From Mesorhizobium metallidurans STM 2683 (lineage in GTDB: Bacteria > Pseudomonadota > Alphaproteobacteria > Rhizobiales > Rhizobiaceae), in contig NZ_CAUM01000111.1 of NCBI RefSeq assembly GCF_000350085.1, positions 26,662-90,661 of the forward strand: 64,000 nucleotides of DNA. Direction: 5' to 3'. Every line of letters begins with the position of its first letter. The first letter of the stretch is position 1. Both the position numbers and the translations under genes were made by a program. The notes beneath the pieces were generated by a model that was not told the origin of the DNA, searched no databases, and worked only from the letters and a program-made list of their open reading frames with translations. Below are positions 36,600-45,551 of this stretch, piece after piece.

Positions 36600-36866
36600 A
36601 TGTTGACAACCAAGGACCGGGTCGAAACCTACAAGGAACAAATTCGTGCGTTCCTGGCGTCGAATTTCTACATAGCCGACGCAGACGCCTTGCAGAGCGA
36701 GACCTCTCTTCTCGACCAGGGCGTCGTCGACTCGACGGGGGTGCTTGAGGTCATTGGTTTCATCGAGGAAACCTATGGCATCACGGTCGAGGACAGCGAG
36801 CTTCTGCCTGAGAACCTCGATTCCATCCAGGGCATAGCGCAGTACATCATCAGCAAGAAAAACTGA
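36600..36866 (+). CDS. Acyl carrier protein
   Basis: 88 residues from the ATG at 36600, with AGGAGG about 10 bases upstream; an earlier frame start at 36573 lacks a site. The phosphopantetheine attachment Ser is in GVVDSTGVLEVIGF, where most carriers have DSL, and the surrounding helix II (LEVIGFIEETYGI) is normal. It is the last gene of the rightward operon and probably carries the acyl group loaded by the upstream ligase. Confidence 0.9.
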   Translation: MLTTKDRVETYKEQIRAFLASNFYIADADALQSETSLLDQGVVDSTGVLEVIGFIEETYGITVEDSELLPENLDSIQGIAQYIISKKN

Positions 36867-36962
36867 TTACAAGCTTATTGCGCGGCGGGCGGTCCATGCT
36901 CCGCCAACAGCGAGCGCACCTGCATCCGCGGCAACGCTGACGCCTACCGCGGCAAGGCTTAC

Positions 36963-37655
36963 TTACGCGTGCGCCTTCACATGTCCCACTACCACCCTGC
37001 CCTCGCCGGCGTCGTTGGTGACGGCACGGATGTTCTCGTAGGCCTTGGAACGCTCCAGCAGACTCATGACCTGCCGGTCCTGGCCGAGGCCAACCTCGAA
37101 GAGCAGAATACCTCCGCGCCGCAAGTAACGCGGCGCGTCCTTGATCACCCGCATATGAATGCTCAGGCCATAAGGGCCGGCTGCGAATGCTTCACGCGGC
37201 TCAAGCTCGGTCAGATGCGCGCGGTCGCCTTCGAGCCGCTTGTCCGAAATGTAGGGTGGGTTGCAGACGATCACGTCGATCGTGCCCTCAAGCCCAAGGC
37301 CTGAGAAGGCATCGAACAAATCGCCCTGCAGCACCGACACGCGCTCCGCCATGCCGTGGTGGATGACATTGCGGCGCGCGACTTCGACGCATCCATCGGT
37401 GAGATCGCTGGCCCAGACCTGCGCGGTGGGGGTGTAATGCGCTATGCCGCATGCCAGATTGCCCGCTCCGCAGCACATGTCGACGAGGCGTGGCGCCGGC
37501 AGGTCCAGTTGACGCAGCACGTCAACGGCCGTCTTGCCAAGCAATTCCGTCTCGGGCCTGGGAACGAGCGCACCAGCTGCGACGAGCAGCTCAAGTCCCA
37601 TGAAGACGGTGCGGCCCTTGCTGTAGGCCTCGGCGACACTGATTTCTTCACTCAC
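36963..37655 (-). CDS. PrmC/HemK-like N-methyltransferase
   Basis: 230 residues. The SAM-binding region is LVDMCCGAGNLACGIA and the catalytic motif is VCNPPYIS, the NPPY of enzymes that methylate amide or amino nitrogen. The N-terminal helical domain of true PrmC, which binds the release factor, is reduced to about 30 residues, so it probably acts on something else. PRPETELL is kept. It faces the biosynthetic operon end to end and may N-methylate an amide made by the AsnB- or NAD-synthase-like enzymes (inference). Confidence 0.78.
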   Translation of the reverse strand: MSEEISVAEAYSKGRTVFMGLELLVAAGALVPRPETELLGKTAVDVLRQLDLPAPRLVDMCCGAGNLACGIAHYTPTAQVWASDLTDGCVEVARRNVIHHGMAERVSVLQGDLFDAFSGLGLEGTIDVIVCNPPYISDKRLEGDRAHLTELEPREAFAAGPYGLSIHMRVIKDAPRYLRRGGILLFEVGLGQDRQVMSLLERSKAYENIRAVTNDAGEGRVVVGHVKAHA

Positions 37656-38052
37656 TACAAGCCCTCCCCGATTCTCCGGATGTTCAACAATCGCTTACTA
37701 AAGAAATATATCTTGAAGTCGTCGGATTCTCGACGGGCAAATTGAAAACCTTCGTCTCTCGATACGCTATGAAGACATGGTGCAACAAAAGATGATCATA
37801 AGTGTCTCATCTGTGTCATGGTTGGGAAACAGTCGCTTTTGCAGACTCAGTTTGTCCCCAGCTTCCGAAGCGAATTTACGAATTCTCCGTCGTGCGTCAC
37901 GATTTCGCTGCATTTTGACCAAAAGCACGTATGTAAGCAAACCATAATGTTCCGATAATGAAGCAGCTGCCTTCCGCCAGGCAAGAGGTTATCCCCATCA
38001 CCGACAGAACCGACAAGATAGCGCGGCGATTTCGCGCGAAAGAGTGCAACCC
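37656..38052. other. Intergenic gap before type I secretion genes
   Basis: The 397-base gap between divergent genes is relatively A/T-rich (for example near 37680-37720 and 37910-37950) and should hold the promoters of the methyltransferase and the secretion operon. No RNA, operator or credible frame is seen. Confidence 0.4.
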
Positions 38053-39804
38053 ATGAAGCCGACGGAAGGGCGCTCGTTCGATCTACGCTCCGCCATGTTC
38101 GGCTCAATGCATGGGCTTATTGGTGTCGGCATTTTTTCGGCAGTGATAAACGTTCTCGCCTTGACCGGCTCCGTTTACATGCTCCAGGTCTACGATCGCG
38201 TTCTGCCTTCGCAGAGCGTGCCGACGCTTGTCGGATTCACAATCGGGATGCTGGGCCTGTACGCGGTCTACGGTCTCCTCGATTTCGTCAGGCTCCGGCT
38301 GCTGGTCCGCATAGGCAGCCGCCTGCATAGAAATCTGCAGCATAAGGCGTTCGCGGCTTCGCTTTCTCTACCGCTCGTTGCTGGGCCTGACGCAAACCGG
38401 GTGCAGCCGCTTCGCGATCTGGATCAGTTGCGCGGCTTTCTTTCCGGCCTGGGGCCGACCGTCGTCTTCGACGTGCCCTGGATACCGTTTTACATGGTCG
38501 TCATCTACCTGCTGCACCCTTCGCTTGGTGTGCTTGCGACGCTCGGCGCCTTAGCTGTTGTGTTTGTGACGGTGGTCGCCGAAGTCGTCAGCCGTAGACC
38601 CGCGGCGCGTGCATCTGAAACCCTCGTAGCGCAGCGGCTTCTCGCTGATTCCGGTCGCCGCAACGCAGAGGTCGTTCAGGCAATGGGCCTTTCCGCCCGG
38701 CTCGGCCGACGCTGGGGCGAGATCAGCCATCTCTATCTCAGGAATCAGGAACGGCTATCCGACATCGTCGGGGCAACGAGTTCATTGTCAAAGACACTCC
38801 GGATGGCCCTGCAGTCGTGCGTGCTGGGGCTTGGGGCCTACCTTGTGATCGGCGGCGAGGCTTCACCAGGCGTGATCATCGCGTCATCCATATTGCTGGG
38901 CCGCTCATTGGCGCCGGTCGACGTGGCGATCGCGAACTGGAGAGGGTTTCTGGCCACCCGCCGAAGCTATTCCGACCTGGCGAAGGCGCTCGATGCTTTC
39001 GACAGCCAGCAAGAGGTCATGGAACTGCCGCGTCCACAGACGCAGCTTGTCGTCGAGGAACTGACGGTCGCACCGCCAAGCCTGCAGAAGCCAACGGTCA
39101 TCAATGTCAGCTTCCGCCTGTCGAAGGGCGCCGGGCTGGCGATCGTCGGCCCGAGCGGCTCCGGCAAGACCACGCTTGTGCGCGCGTTGGTCGGGGCCTG
39201 GAAGCCACTTCGCGGAACGGTAAGGTTGGACGGCGCCTCGCTCGATCAATGGAATTCGGAGCTGCTCGGCACGCATATTGGTTACCTGCCGCAGGACGTC
39301 GAGCTATTCGACGGAACGATCGCAGACAACATTTCGAGGTTTGGCGGTCAGGGTGACGCAAGGGGCGTGCTGGCAGCCGCCAGGACAGCTGGCGTCGACA
39401 AGATGATCATGCGCCTGCCAGACGGTTTTCAAACCCGCATCGGGGAAGGAGGAGCGAACCTCTCAGCCGGGCAGAGGCAGCTCGTCGGGCTCGCCAGGGC
39501 ACTTTATGGCGATCCGTTCCTTGTCGTTCTCGACGAACCCAATTCCAACCTGGATGCAGATGGCGACGTCGCGTTGGCCGGGGCGATCCTGGCGGTGCGC
39601 GAGCGTGGCGGCATCGCGATCGTCGTTGCGCATCGCCCCTCGGCTCTCGTCAACATCGATCAGGTACTCGTCCTGTCGAACGGGATGCTTCATTCGTTTG
39701 GTTCGCGCGAAGACGTTCTGGCAAATGTGATCCGGCCCTTCCCGCGTCCGGAGAGGCCAGGTGCCATCGTACCGATGCAGAAAGGTGCAGGCGGACATGC
39801 ATGA
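38053..39804 (+). CDS. Type I secretion system permease/ATPase (PrtD-like)
   Basis: 583 residues from the ATG at 38053, with GAAAGAG upstream. Six membrane helices (about 15-280) are followed by an ATPase domain with Walker A GPSGSGKTT, signature LSAGQRQ, Walker B FLVVLDEPNSNLD and a switch His in VAHRPSA. It lacks the N-terminal peptidase-like domain of HlyB, as in PrtD/AprD. It moves substrates with C-terminal signals straight out of the cell with the adaptor downstream and a TolC-like pore elsewhere. The start of the adaptor gene follows by 9 bases. Confidence 0.93.
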   Translation: MKPTEGRSFDLRSAMFGSMHGLIGVGIFSAVINVLALTGSVYMLQVYDRVLPSQSVPTLVGFTIGMLGLYAVYGLLDFVRLRLLVRIGSRLHRNLQHKAFAASLSLPLVAGPDANRVQPLRDLDQLRGFLSGLGPTVVFDVPWIPFYMVVIYLLHPSLGVLATLGALAVVFVTVVAEVVSRRPAARASETLVAQRLLADSGRRNAEVVQAMGLSARLGRRWGEISHLYLRNQERLSDIVGATSSLSKTLRMALQSCVLGLGAYLVIGGEASPGVIIASSILLGRSLAPVDVAIANWRGFLATRRSYSDLAKALDAFDSQQEVMELPRPQTQLVVEELTVAPPSLQKPTVINVSFRLSKGAGLAIVGPSGSGKTTLVRALVGAWKPLRGTVRLDGASLDQWNSELLGTHIGYLPQDVELFDGTIADNISRFGGQGDARGVLAAARTAGVDKMIMRLPDGFQTRIGEGGANLSAGQRQLVGLARALYGDPFLVVLDEPNSNLDADGDVALAGAILAVRERGGIAIVVAHRPSALVNIDQVLVLSNGMLHSFGSREDVLANVIRPFPRPERPGAIVPMQKGAGGHA

Positions 39805-39813
39805 GGTCTTTCC

Positions 39814-41172
39814 GTGTCTGACGTGACCATGTCCTCCTTTGCCCCGGCGGCTGGCCCAAGCGAGTGGATCGGAACGAACCCGGTCGATGAGCCGGATGGG
39901 ATTCGCGCCAACCTTATCCTCGGCCTGGCAACCACTGCCATGCTGGTCGTCGGCGGAGGGTTATGGCTGGGGTTGACCAAGATTGCCGGCGCCGTGATTG
40001 CGCCCGCCACCGTGGTGGTCGAAAGCAGCATAAAGAAAGTCCAGCATCAAACCGGCGGCACTGTCGCCGGCATTTTTGCCCGGGACGGAGATCACGTGCG
40101 GGCCGGCGACGTGCTGGTCAGGCTTGACGACACGGTGACACGGTCAAACCTGCAGATAGTCAGTGAAGATCTCGATCGCGCCAACGTTCGTCTGGCGCGT
40201 CTTGAGGCCGAACGACGGGGTCTGCCGGAGATGCAGCTTCCACCCAGCCTTCGGGTCCGGATGGACGACCCGCAACTGGCGGCGCTTGTCAGTGGCGAGC
40301 GCGCCGTGTTCGAAAGCCGTGCCACCGCGCTGGCTGGCCAGAGGGCGCAATTGCAAAGCCGCTCGAAGCAATTGGAGCGTCAGATCGATGGCCTCAAGGC
40401 GCAGCAGTCGGCGATGGACGAGTCGCTGGCTCTGTTGACCAAGAGCCGTGCTGACGTCGAGGGTCTCTATGCAAAGAAATTGGTGTCGAAGGAGAGGCTG
40501 AGCAATGTCCAGTTGGAGGAGACGCGGACTCGCGGCGAGTCGGGACGCCTCCTCGCGGCCATCGCGGAGGTGCAGGCGAAAATCAGTGAAACCGACCTGC
40601 AGGTGCTTCAACTCGACGAACAAATGCGCAAAGAAGTAACAGGCGAACTCCGCGAAACGGAAGCCAAGGAAACCGAGCTCAGCGAGCGTAAGGTGGTGGC
40701 GCAGGACGAACTCTCCAGGACCGATATCCGCGCCCCGCAATCGGGAACGGTGCAAGAATCCTCAGTCCACACTGTCGGAGGTGTGATTGCTCCCGGGGAA
40801 TCGATCATGATGATTGTGCCCGACGCCGACAATCTTGTCGTGGACGCACTCATTCCTCCCCAGCGTATAGATGACGTTCGTCCCGGACAAAGGGTTTCAA
40901 TCCGTTTCCCGGCTTTCGACACCGGAACCACGCCAGCTTGCGAAGGCTCGGTCAACCGCGTCTCCGCGGATCTGATCAAGGATCCGCAACGTGAGCTCTC
41001 GTATTTTTCGGCGCGCATCGACGTCGAAAACGAGGCAGCCTGCCTGACGGGAGAAAAAATACTCAAACCGGGCATGCCCGCCGAAGTCCACATCAGCACC
41101 GACGAGCGCAACGTCTGGTCCTATCTGCTGAAACCCTTTACCGACCAGGTTTCCCGGGCCTTCAGGCAATAG
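39814..41172 (+). CDS. Type I secretion membrane fusion protein (HlyD/PrtE-like)
   Basis: 452 residues. One membrane helix lies at about 30-60 (ANLILGLATTAMLVVGGGLW), then a lipoyl half-motif VQHQTGGTVAGIFARDGDHV, a long coiled coil (about 110-290, rich in Glu, Gln, Arg and Leu) and the second lipoyl half with DIRAPQSGTVQESSVHTVGG. This order is standard for adaptors. It connects the ABC exporter to the outer-membrane channel. The likely cargo encoded in the window is the signal-less secreted protein at the far right. Confidence 0.93.
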   Translation: MSDVTMSSFAPAAGPSEWIGTNPVDEPDGIRANLILGLATTAMLVVGGGLWLGLTKIAGAVIAPATVVVESSIKKVQHQTGGTVAGIFARDGDHVRAGDVLVRLDDTVTRSNLQIVSEDLDRANVRLARLEAERRGLPEMQLPPSLRVRMDDPQLAALVSGERAVFESRATALAGQRAQLQSRSKQLERQIDGLKAQQSAMDESLALLTKSRADVEGLYAKKLVSKERLSNVQLEETRTRGESGRLLAAIAEVQAKISETDLQVLQLDEQMRKEVTGELRETEAKETELSERKVVAQDELSRTDIRAPQSGTVQESSVHTVGGVIAPGESIMMIVPDADNLVVDALIPPQRIDDVRPGQRVSIRFPAFDTGTTPACEGSVNRVSADLIKDPQRELSYFSARIDVENEAACLTGEKILKPGMPAEVHISTDERNVWSYLLKPFTDQVSRAFRQ

Positions 41173-41307
41173 GTGGTCGGCGATGCCCAACCAAGGTTTT
41201 GCAGCCGGTCACGGTCGGACCAAAGTCCGTATCGGCGAAAAACTGGCTCGTAGAAGATTGCGGTCAAAAGAACCTCCGTCCCGATTCCTCCGGGACGGAG
41301 GCAGGTT

Positions 41308-42570
41308 CTATTGGATCGCTGAGGTTTCGAGGGCTCCGCCGAACCTTACCTCGATCGTATCTCCCGGCATTACCTCTGTGTCTTCTTCGGCCGGCTGTGT
41401 GCGCCATTCCTCGCCGAGCTTGCGGACGATCGTGACCTGAGCCTGAACCCTTTCGCCGGCGACCGCCAGCGGCTGGGCGGACGTGCCCGTCAGCTGCAAC
41501 TTCTGGCTGGCGGCGCGTAGTCTTGCGGTTGTGTCGGCAAGGCGCACATTGGTATCTTTCAGCTCGGTCAGAAGGCCAATCCGTCTCAGATTTTCATTGC
41601 GCTCGAGCTGTCTGGCAACATCATCCTGCTGACGTCGTGTTCTCATGAGTTCGACCGACGTTTCGAGTGCCCGGCTGGACGAGAGAAGCACACCGCGCCG
41701 GACGTCGGCCAGCCTGTCGTTGGTTAGATTGCCTGCCTGAAACACTTTCGTTATCCGCGCCAGATCGGCCTCGTCGGCTTTGACTGCGGCCGCTTCGGCT
41801 TGCTCGCGCTTGAGCAGCATCTCTATCTGTTCAGCAGCATCCTTGGCGCTTTTTTCGAGATAGCTTTGCTCTTGCTGGAAGTTGTCCAGGGAGAGCTTCA
41901 GTCCTTCTGCTTCGGCCTGGGCGATTGCCGACACGAAAGTCGCTGACAAGGGTGACCCTTGTGGTGCCTGCATGTCGAATTTCGCCTGATTCTGAAGTTC
42001 GGCGCGCAGACGAGCACTATGAAAATAGTCTCTGGTATATTCCCCCCAAGCCCCTTCGAAGTCGCGCTGCAGATCCGCCGGATCGGGGCCGGCCTGGTTT
42101 GCCCGTGACCGCAAAAGGCTGAAGCCGCCGGACACTGCAACCGCCTGCCGCACGGTCATGAGCGGTCGGTAGACCTGCTGCCCGGGCGTGAGCACGTCGC
42201 CGGTTACGTAAATCGGCCGATATTCGGCGATCACGGCCGTCACGTCACTTGGCTTGATGACGATCATTTGCTCTCGGCCGTCAGCCAGGCGCTGGCGAAA
42301 TATCTTGGTCGGCAGGATCGTCTCCATGCGCGTTTGCAATTCGGCCGCAGTCAGGCCGGCGACCGAAATCATCCCGACTTCGGGAAGCGCAATCGTGCCG
42401 TCCATCTGCACCACGGCACGTTGTGTTCGTTCCGAAGCGGAAGCAATTCCTATCTCGACGGTATCGCCGGCGGAAATTCGGTAAGCGACCCGTGCGTCCG
42501 CTGCGGCAGCCACGTTGATGACGGACAGTATGCCAAGCACGGCAAGAAGCGTTCGATTAATGAAGACCAT
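41308..42570 (-). CDS. Polysaccharide export outer-membrane protein, ExoF-like
   Basis: 420 residues. A signal peptide (about 1-24) is followed by a polysaccharide export (PES) domain with YRISAGDTVEIGIASASERT and two SLBB-like repeats (for example YVTGDVLTPGQQVYRPLMTV). Long helical stretches near 215-330 match the rhizobial ExoF subgroup rather than Wza. The start overlaps the end of the beta-propeller gene by 14 bases. It would form the outer-membrane outlet for the polymer built by this locus. It is the last gene of the leftward operon. Confidence 0.9.
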   Translation of the reverse strand: MVFINRTLLAVLGILSVINVAAAADARVAYRISAGDTVEIGIASASERTQRAVVQMDGTIALPEVGMISVAGLTAAELQTRMETILPTKIFRQRLADGREQMIVIKPSDVTAVIAEYRPIYVTGDVLTPGQQVYRPLMTVRQAVAVSGGFSLLRSRANQAGPDPADLQRDFEGAWGEYTRDYFHSARLRAELQNQAKFDMQAPQGSPLSATFVSAIAQAEAEGLKLSLDNFQQEQSYLEKSAKDAAEQIEMLLKREQAEAAAVKADEADLARITKVFQAGNLTNDRLADVRRGVLLSSSRALETSVELMRTRRQQDDVARQLERNENLRRIGLLTELKDTNVRLADTTARLRAASQKLQLTGTSAQPLAVAGERVQAQVTIVRKLGEEWRTQPAEEDTEVMPGDTIEVRFGGALETSAIQ

Positions 42571-43831
42571 TGGTTACAATCTCCTTCCGGTTCGAGCTCG
42601 GCTCTTCCGGCCAGTCGAGGCGAGAGACGAAGTCGTAGACTGGCCCGCCGGGCACGCCCCAGTTGCTGGACCAAATTACCTGCGAGCCGTCAGGCGATGG
42701 TGAGGCTTGAGTCTCGCTTCGATAGTCGAGCTGAGTGCTTCTCGATTGCGCAATGCGTCGAACCTCACCGCTGCCGTCGATGCGCAGCGCGATCACTTCC
42801 TGTGCATATGGCGCCCAGTCTGGTTGAGCTGCTATCTCATTCGGATCGCCGCCATAGGTCAGGAACACCCAGCCAGGCCTGGCCAGCGCACGCAGGGATG
42901 CATGCATGGCTTCGCCGTACTTCGTAAGCGGAGTGACCTTGCCGTCGGACAATCTACGTTTGATCACCTGATACTTGTCCGGATCGGATTTGCTGATGCC
43001 TACGTAGACTTCGCTGCCATCTTCATCGACCGTCATGTCGCCGTGGCCTGGCCGGTGATGTTCAATCCACTTCTGACGCAAAGTGCCATCGACTGCGAAA
43101 ATAAAGGCCTGTTGGAAGCCGCTCACTATCTCCTGAAGGCATAGAATGCTGGTTCCGAGCGGAGAGATGGAACAGGCGCCGTTGGTTCCGCCAAGCTGAT
43201 CGAGCTGGATGTCCGGGAATTTCTTCCGTTCCCTGAGATCATAGGCAAAAACCACCGTTTCGCCATTCTCACGGAGCGCGCGCACCGCTATGCGATTACC
43301 GTCGCGGCTTGGATTGCCCTTGCCCGGCCCGAAACGCAGATCGCGATAGTCATTCGAAACGAACAGGACGTCTTCGCGATTGGTCCGTGGCGCCCAGGTC
43401 GATACTTGCCGGCCAGCAACGCAGATCATCAGCTCCGCGTTTTGAGGGTGCCACTCGCATTCAATTGATCGAGCGCGACGAAACAGCGGGGCATATGTAT
43501 GCCCATCCAGAAAGCACATGCCGTTGCACCCGTTGGTGATGACGAGAAGGCTCTGATCCGAATTCCAGGCTTGAGCGCTTGAATAACGGTGGCGGCAGTA
43601 TTCGTTGCCGCATACGACCCCGTTGCCGAGGACGCCGGGCTTGGTGATGCGCACGAACTCTGTCCCGAACGCCGGATCGGTCGTTGGCTGCAAATAATCG
43701 GGCAGCTCCATGGTCACCGGTGCGGTAAATTGTGTCGGCTCGGTGTTCAGTAGACTTCCGGCCGCCGGCAGATCCATAGACAGGCCGGCCACAAAGAACA
43801 GCAGAGCCAACGCACGCCGGCGAAGAATCAT
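42557..43831 (-). CDS. Secreted beta-propeller-like protein of unknown function
   Basis: 424 residues from an ATG at 43831 whose ATGA overlaps the previous stop; the frame itself is longer but upstream residues belong to the neighbour gene's shadow. A hydrophobic signal (RRRALALLFFVAGLSM) precedes a mature part with repeated beta-strand blocks such as SSAQAWNSDQSLLVITNG, IAVRALRENGETVVFAYDL and ASPSPDGSQVIWSSNWG. These are TolB/oligogalacturonate-lyase-like propeller blades. Two Cys pairs (VVCGNEYC and GCNGMC) may form disulfides. Its position between sugar and export genes hints at a lyase or polymer-binding role in the periplasm; not proven. Confidence 0.7.
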   Translation of the reverse strand: MILRRRALALLFFVAGLSMDLPAAGSLLNTEPTQFTAPVTMELPDYLQPTTDPAFGTEFVRITKPGVLGNGVVCGNEYCRHRYSSAQAWNSDQSLLVITNGCNGMCFLDGHTYAPLFRRARSIECEWHPQNAELMICVAGRQVSTWAPRTNREDVLFVSNDYRDLRFGPGKGNPSRDGNRIAVRALRENGETVVFAYDLRERKKFPDIQLDQLGGTNGACSISPLGTSILCLQEIVSGFQQAFIFAVDGTLRQKWIEHHRPGHGDMTVDEDGSEVYVGISKSDPDKYQVIKRRLSDGKVTPLTKYGEAMHASLRALARPGWVFLTYGGDPNEIAAQPDWAPYAQEVIALRIDGSGEVRRIAQSRSTQLDYRSETQASPSPDGSQVIWSSNWGVPGGPVYDFVSRLDWPEEPSSNRKEIVTNGLH

Positions 43832-44832
43832 GTCATGTAATCCATTTCCCGCCTTACGCGGCCTTCGCTGAGGCGCCCCTTCCACCATCCGATGGTTCGC
43901 TCCACCCCGTCGCGCAGGCTGGTCTGTGCTCGCCATCCGGTCTTGCTTTCAAGGCGCGAAGGATCGGCCAGCAGGGCGCGGACCTCGGAATTCTGCGGCC
44001 GCAGGCGGCGCTCGTCACGATGGACCGGCTTTTTGGTGCCGCTTAACTCGAGCACCAGATCCAATACGTCCGAGACCGTCACGGCACGCTGGGTGCCGGC
44101 ATTGTAGGCATGGCCGAATTCGAGCTCGGCCGAACCTGCGGCCATGAATGCCGCCGCCGTGTCTTCCACGAAAGTAAGGTCTCGTATCGGACTTGTATCT
44201 CCGACCATGATCGCCTGACAATTTGGGTCGAGGGCTTGCCTTATGATGGTCGGGATGATGGCTCGCTCACTCTGGCGCGGGCCGTATGTGTTGAATGGCC
44301 GCATGATGACCACGGGGACGTCGAACGACCTGGCGTAGGATTCCGCCATCATGTCCGCGCCGATCTTGGACGCCGAATATGGCGATTGGCCCTGCAACGG
44401 GTGGGATTCACTGATTGGCATGGTCAGCGCGGTGCCATAGACCTCGCTGGTCGAGGTGTGCACCACGCGCTCCGTCTCCCATTGCCGCGCCGCCTCGAGG
44501 ACGTTCACCGTGCCCAGGATGTTGGTGTCCACATAGGATTGGGCCGCGGCATATGAATATGGTATCGCGATGAGGGCGGCCAGATGAAACACCGCCGCCT
44601 GGCCGCGCATGACCCGGTTGACGAAGGCACTGTCGCGAACATCGCCGCGGATGAGGTTCAGCTGGCTTCGAATATTATCCGGCAAATCATCCAGCCAACC
44701 GTGGCTGTCGAAGGAATTGTAGAGGGCCATCGCCGTGACATCCGCCCCGCTTCGGACGAGCGCTTCGGTGAGATGCGAGCCGATGAACCCATCGGCTCCG
44801 GTGACCAGAACTTTCCTGCCCTTGTAGTTCAT
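43828..44832 (-). CDS. NDP-sugar 4,6-dehydratase, LegB-like
   Basis: 334 residues of the extended SDR family. GADGFIGSHLTEAL binds NAD, TSTSEVYGT carries the Thr that helps catalysis, and the YxxxK dyad is in YSASKIGAD. The sequence, starting MNYKGRKVLVTGADGF with ALYNSFDSHGWLDD, is very like the dehydratases that act on GDP- or UDP-GlcNAc to give the 4-keto-6-deoxy sugar in legionaminate or bacillosamine routes. It lies between the initiating transferase gene and the propeller gene, overlapping the latter by 4 bases. Confidence 0.85.
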   Translation of the reverse strand: MNYKGRKVLVTGADGFIGSHLTEALVRSGADVTAMALYNSFDSHGWLDDLPDNIRSQLNLIRGDVRDSAFVNRVMRGQAAVFHLAALIAIPYSYAAAQSYVDTNILGTVNVLEAARQWETERVVHTSTSEVYGTALTMPISESHPLQGQSPYSASKIGADMMAESYARSFDVPVVIMRPFNTYGPRQSERAIIPTIIRQALDPNCQAIMVGDTSPIRDLTFVEDTAAAFMAAGSAELEFGHAYNAGTQRAVTVSDVLDLVLELSGTKKPVHRDERRLRPQNSEVRALLADPSRLESKTGWRAQTSLRDGVERTIGWWKGRLSEGRVRREMDYMT

Positions 44833-44861
44833 GACGAGGTGCCCCCTGAATGCGTGATACG

Positions 44862-45551
44862 CTAACCTTGCTCTTGGATGCTGGTTTGCGGCGGCGACGA
44901 GGCCCGACCGACAACCGCAAGAAAGCCACGCACCATCCAGACAATGTCCGAGATGATGGTGCGCTGTGGGTAATAGGAAAGGTCGAGCTTGGCCTTGGCC
45001 GGAAACAGGACCTCACGGTAGAACAGCAGCGGATCGCCGGACTGCGGATAACAGTGGGCTTCGTTGCGATAGACAACTTGCGCCGGGCCGAGCAAGCCCG
45101 GCTTGTATTGCAGGATGTCCTCAAAGCCGCCGTGGAAACAATCGGCGAAGACGAGGCTCTCGGGGCGTGGTCCGATGATCGCCATCTCACCCTTCAAGAC
45201 GTTCCACAATTGTGGCAACTCGTCGAATTTGGTGGCGGCGAGGATTCGCCCTATCGTCGTCATGCGATCGTCGCCGGCCATCGTCAGCGCGAAGCCATGA
45301 GAATCGCATCGCACGTCGAATTTGCGGAACTTGTACATGCGAAAGGGCCGACCGCCCGCGCCCACCCGGGTCTGGGCAAAGAAGATGGGGCGGCCGCCTT
45401 CCAGCAATAGCGCCAAGGCAATCACCAGCATCAGCGGGGCGAAGATTATGGCTGCGGCCGCAGCCAGGACAACGTCGATTGCTCGCCTTACGAACCCGTG
45501 GCTGGCCCTTGAGATACCGGATCGGTGGAGAGAAAGGTCCAGAGCATTCAT
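44862..45551 (-). CDS. Initiating sugar-phosphate transferase (small monotopic PGT)
   Basis: 229 residues from the ATG at 45551, overlapping the aminotransferase stop by four bases; a longer frame upstream lies across that gene and is rejected. A single membrane-dipping helix (about 23-50) is followed by the active site: KFDELPQLWNVLKGEMAIIG with the Asp-Glu pair and GPRPESL. Lacking the four-helix N-terminus of WbaP/WcaJ, it belongs with PglC-like enzymes. It moves a phospho-sugar from a nucleotide onto undecaprenyl phosphate to begin repeat-unit assembly, probably the amino sugar made by the neighbours. Confidence 0.88.
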   Translation of the reverse strand: MNALDLSLHRSGISRASHGFVRRAIDVVLAAAAAIIFAPLMLVIALALLLEGGRPIFFAQTRVGAGGRPFRMYKFRKFDVRCDSHGFALTMAGDDRMTTIGRILAATKFDELPQLWNVLKGEMAIIGPRPESLVFADCFHGGFEDILQYKPGLLGPAQVVYRNEAHCYPQSGDPLLFYREVLFPAKAKLDLSYYPQRTIISDIVWMVRGFLAVVGRASSPPQTSIQEQG

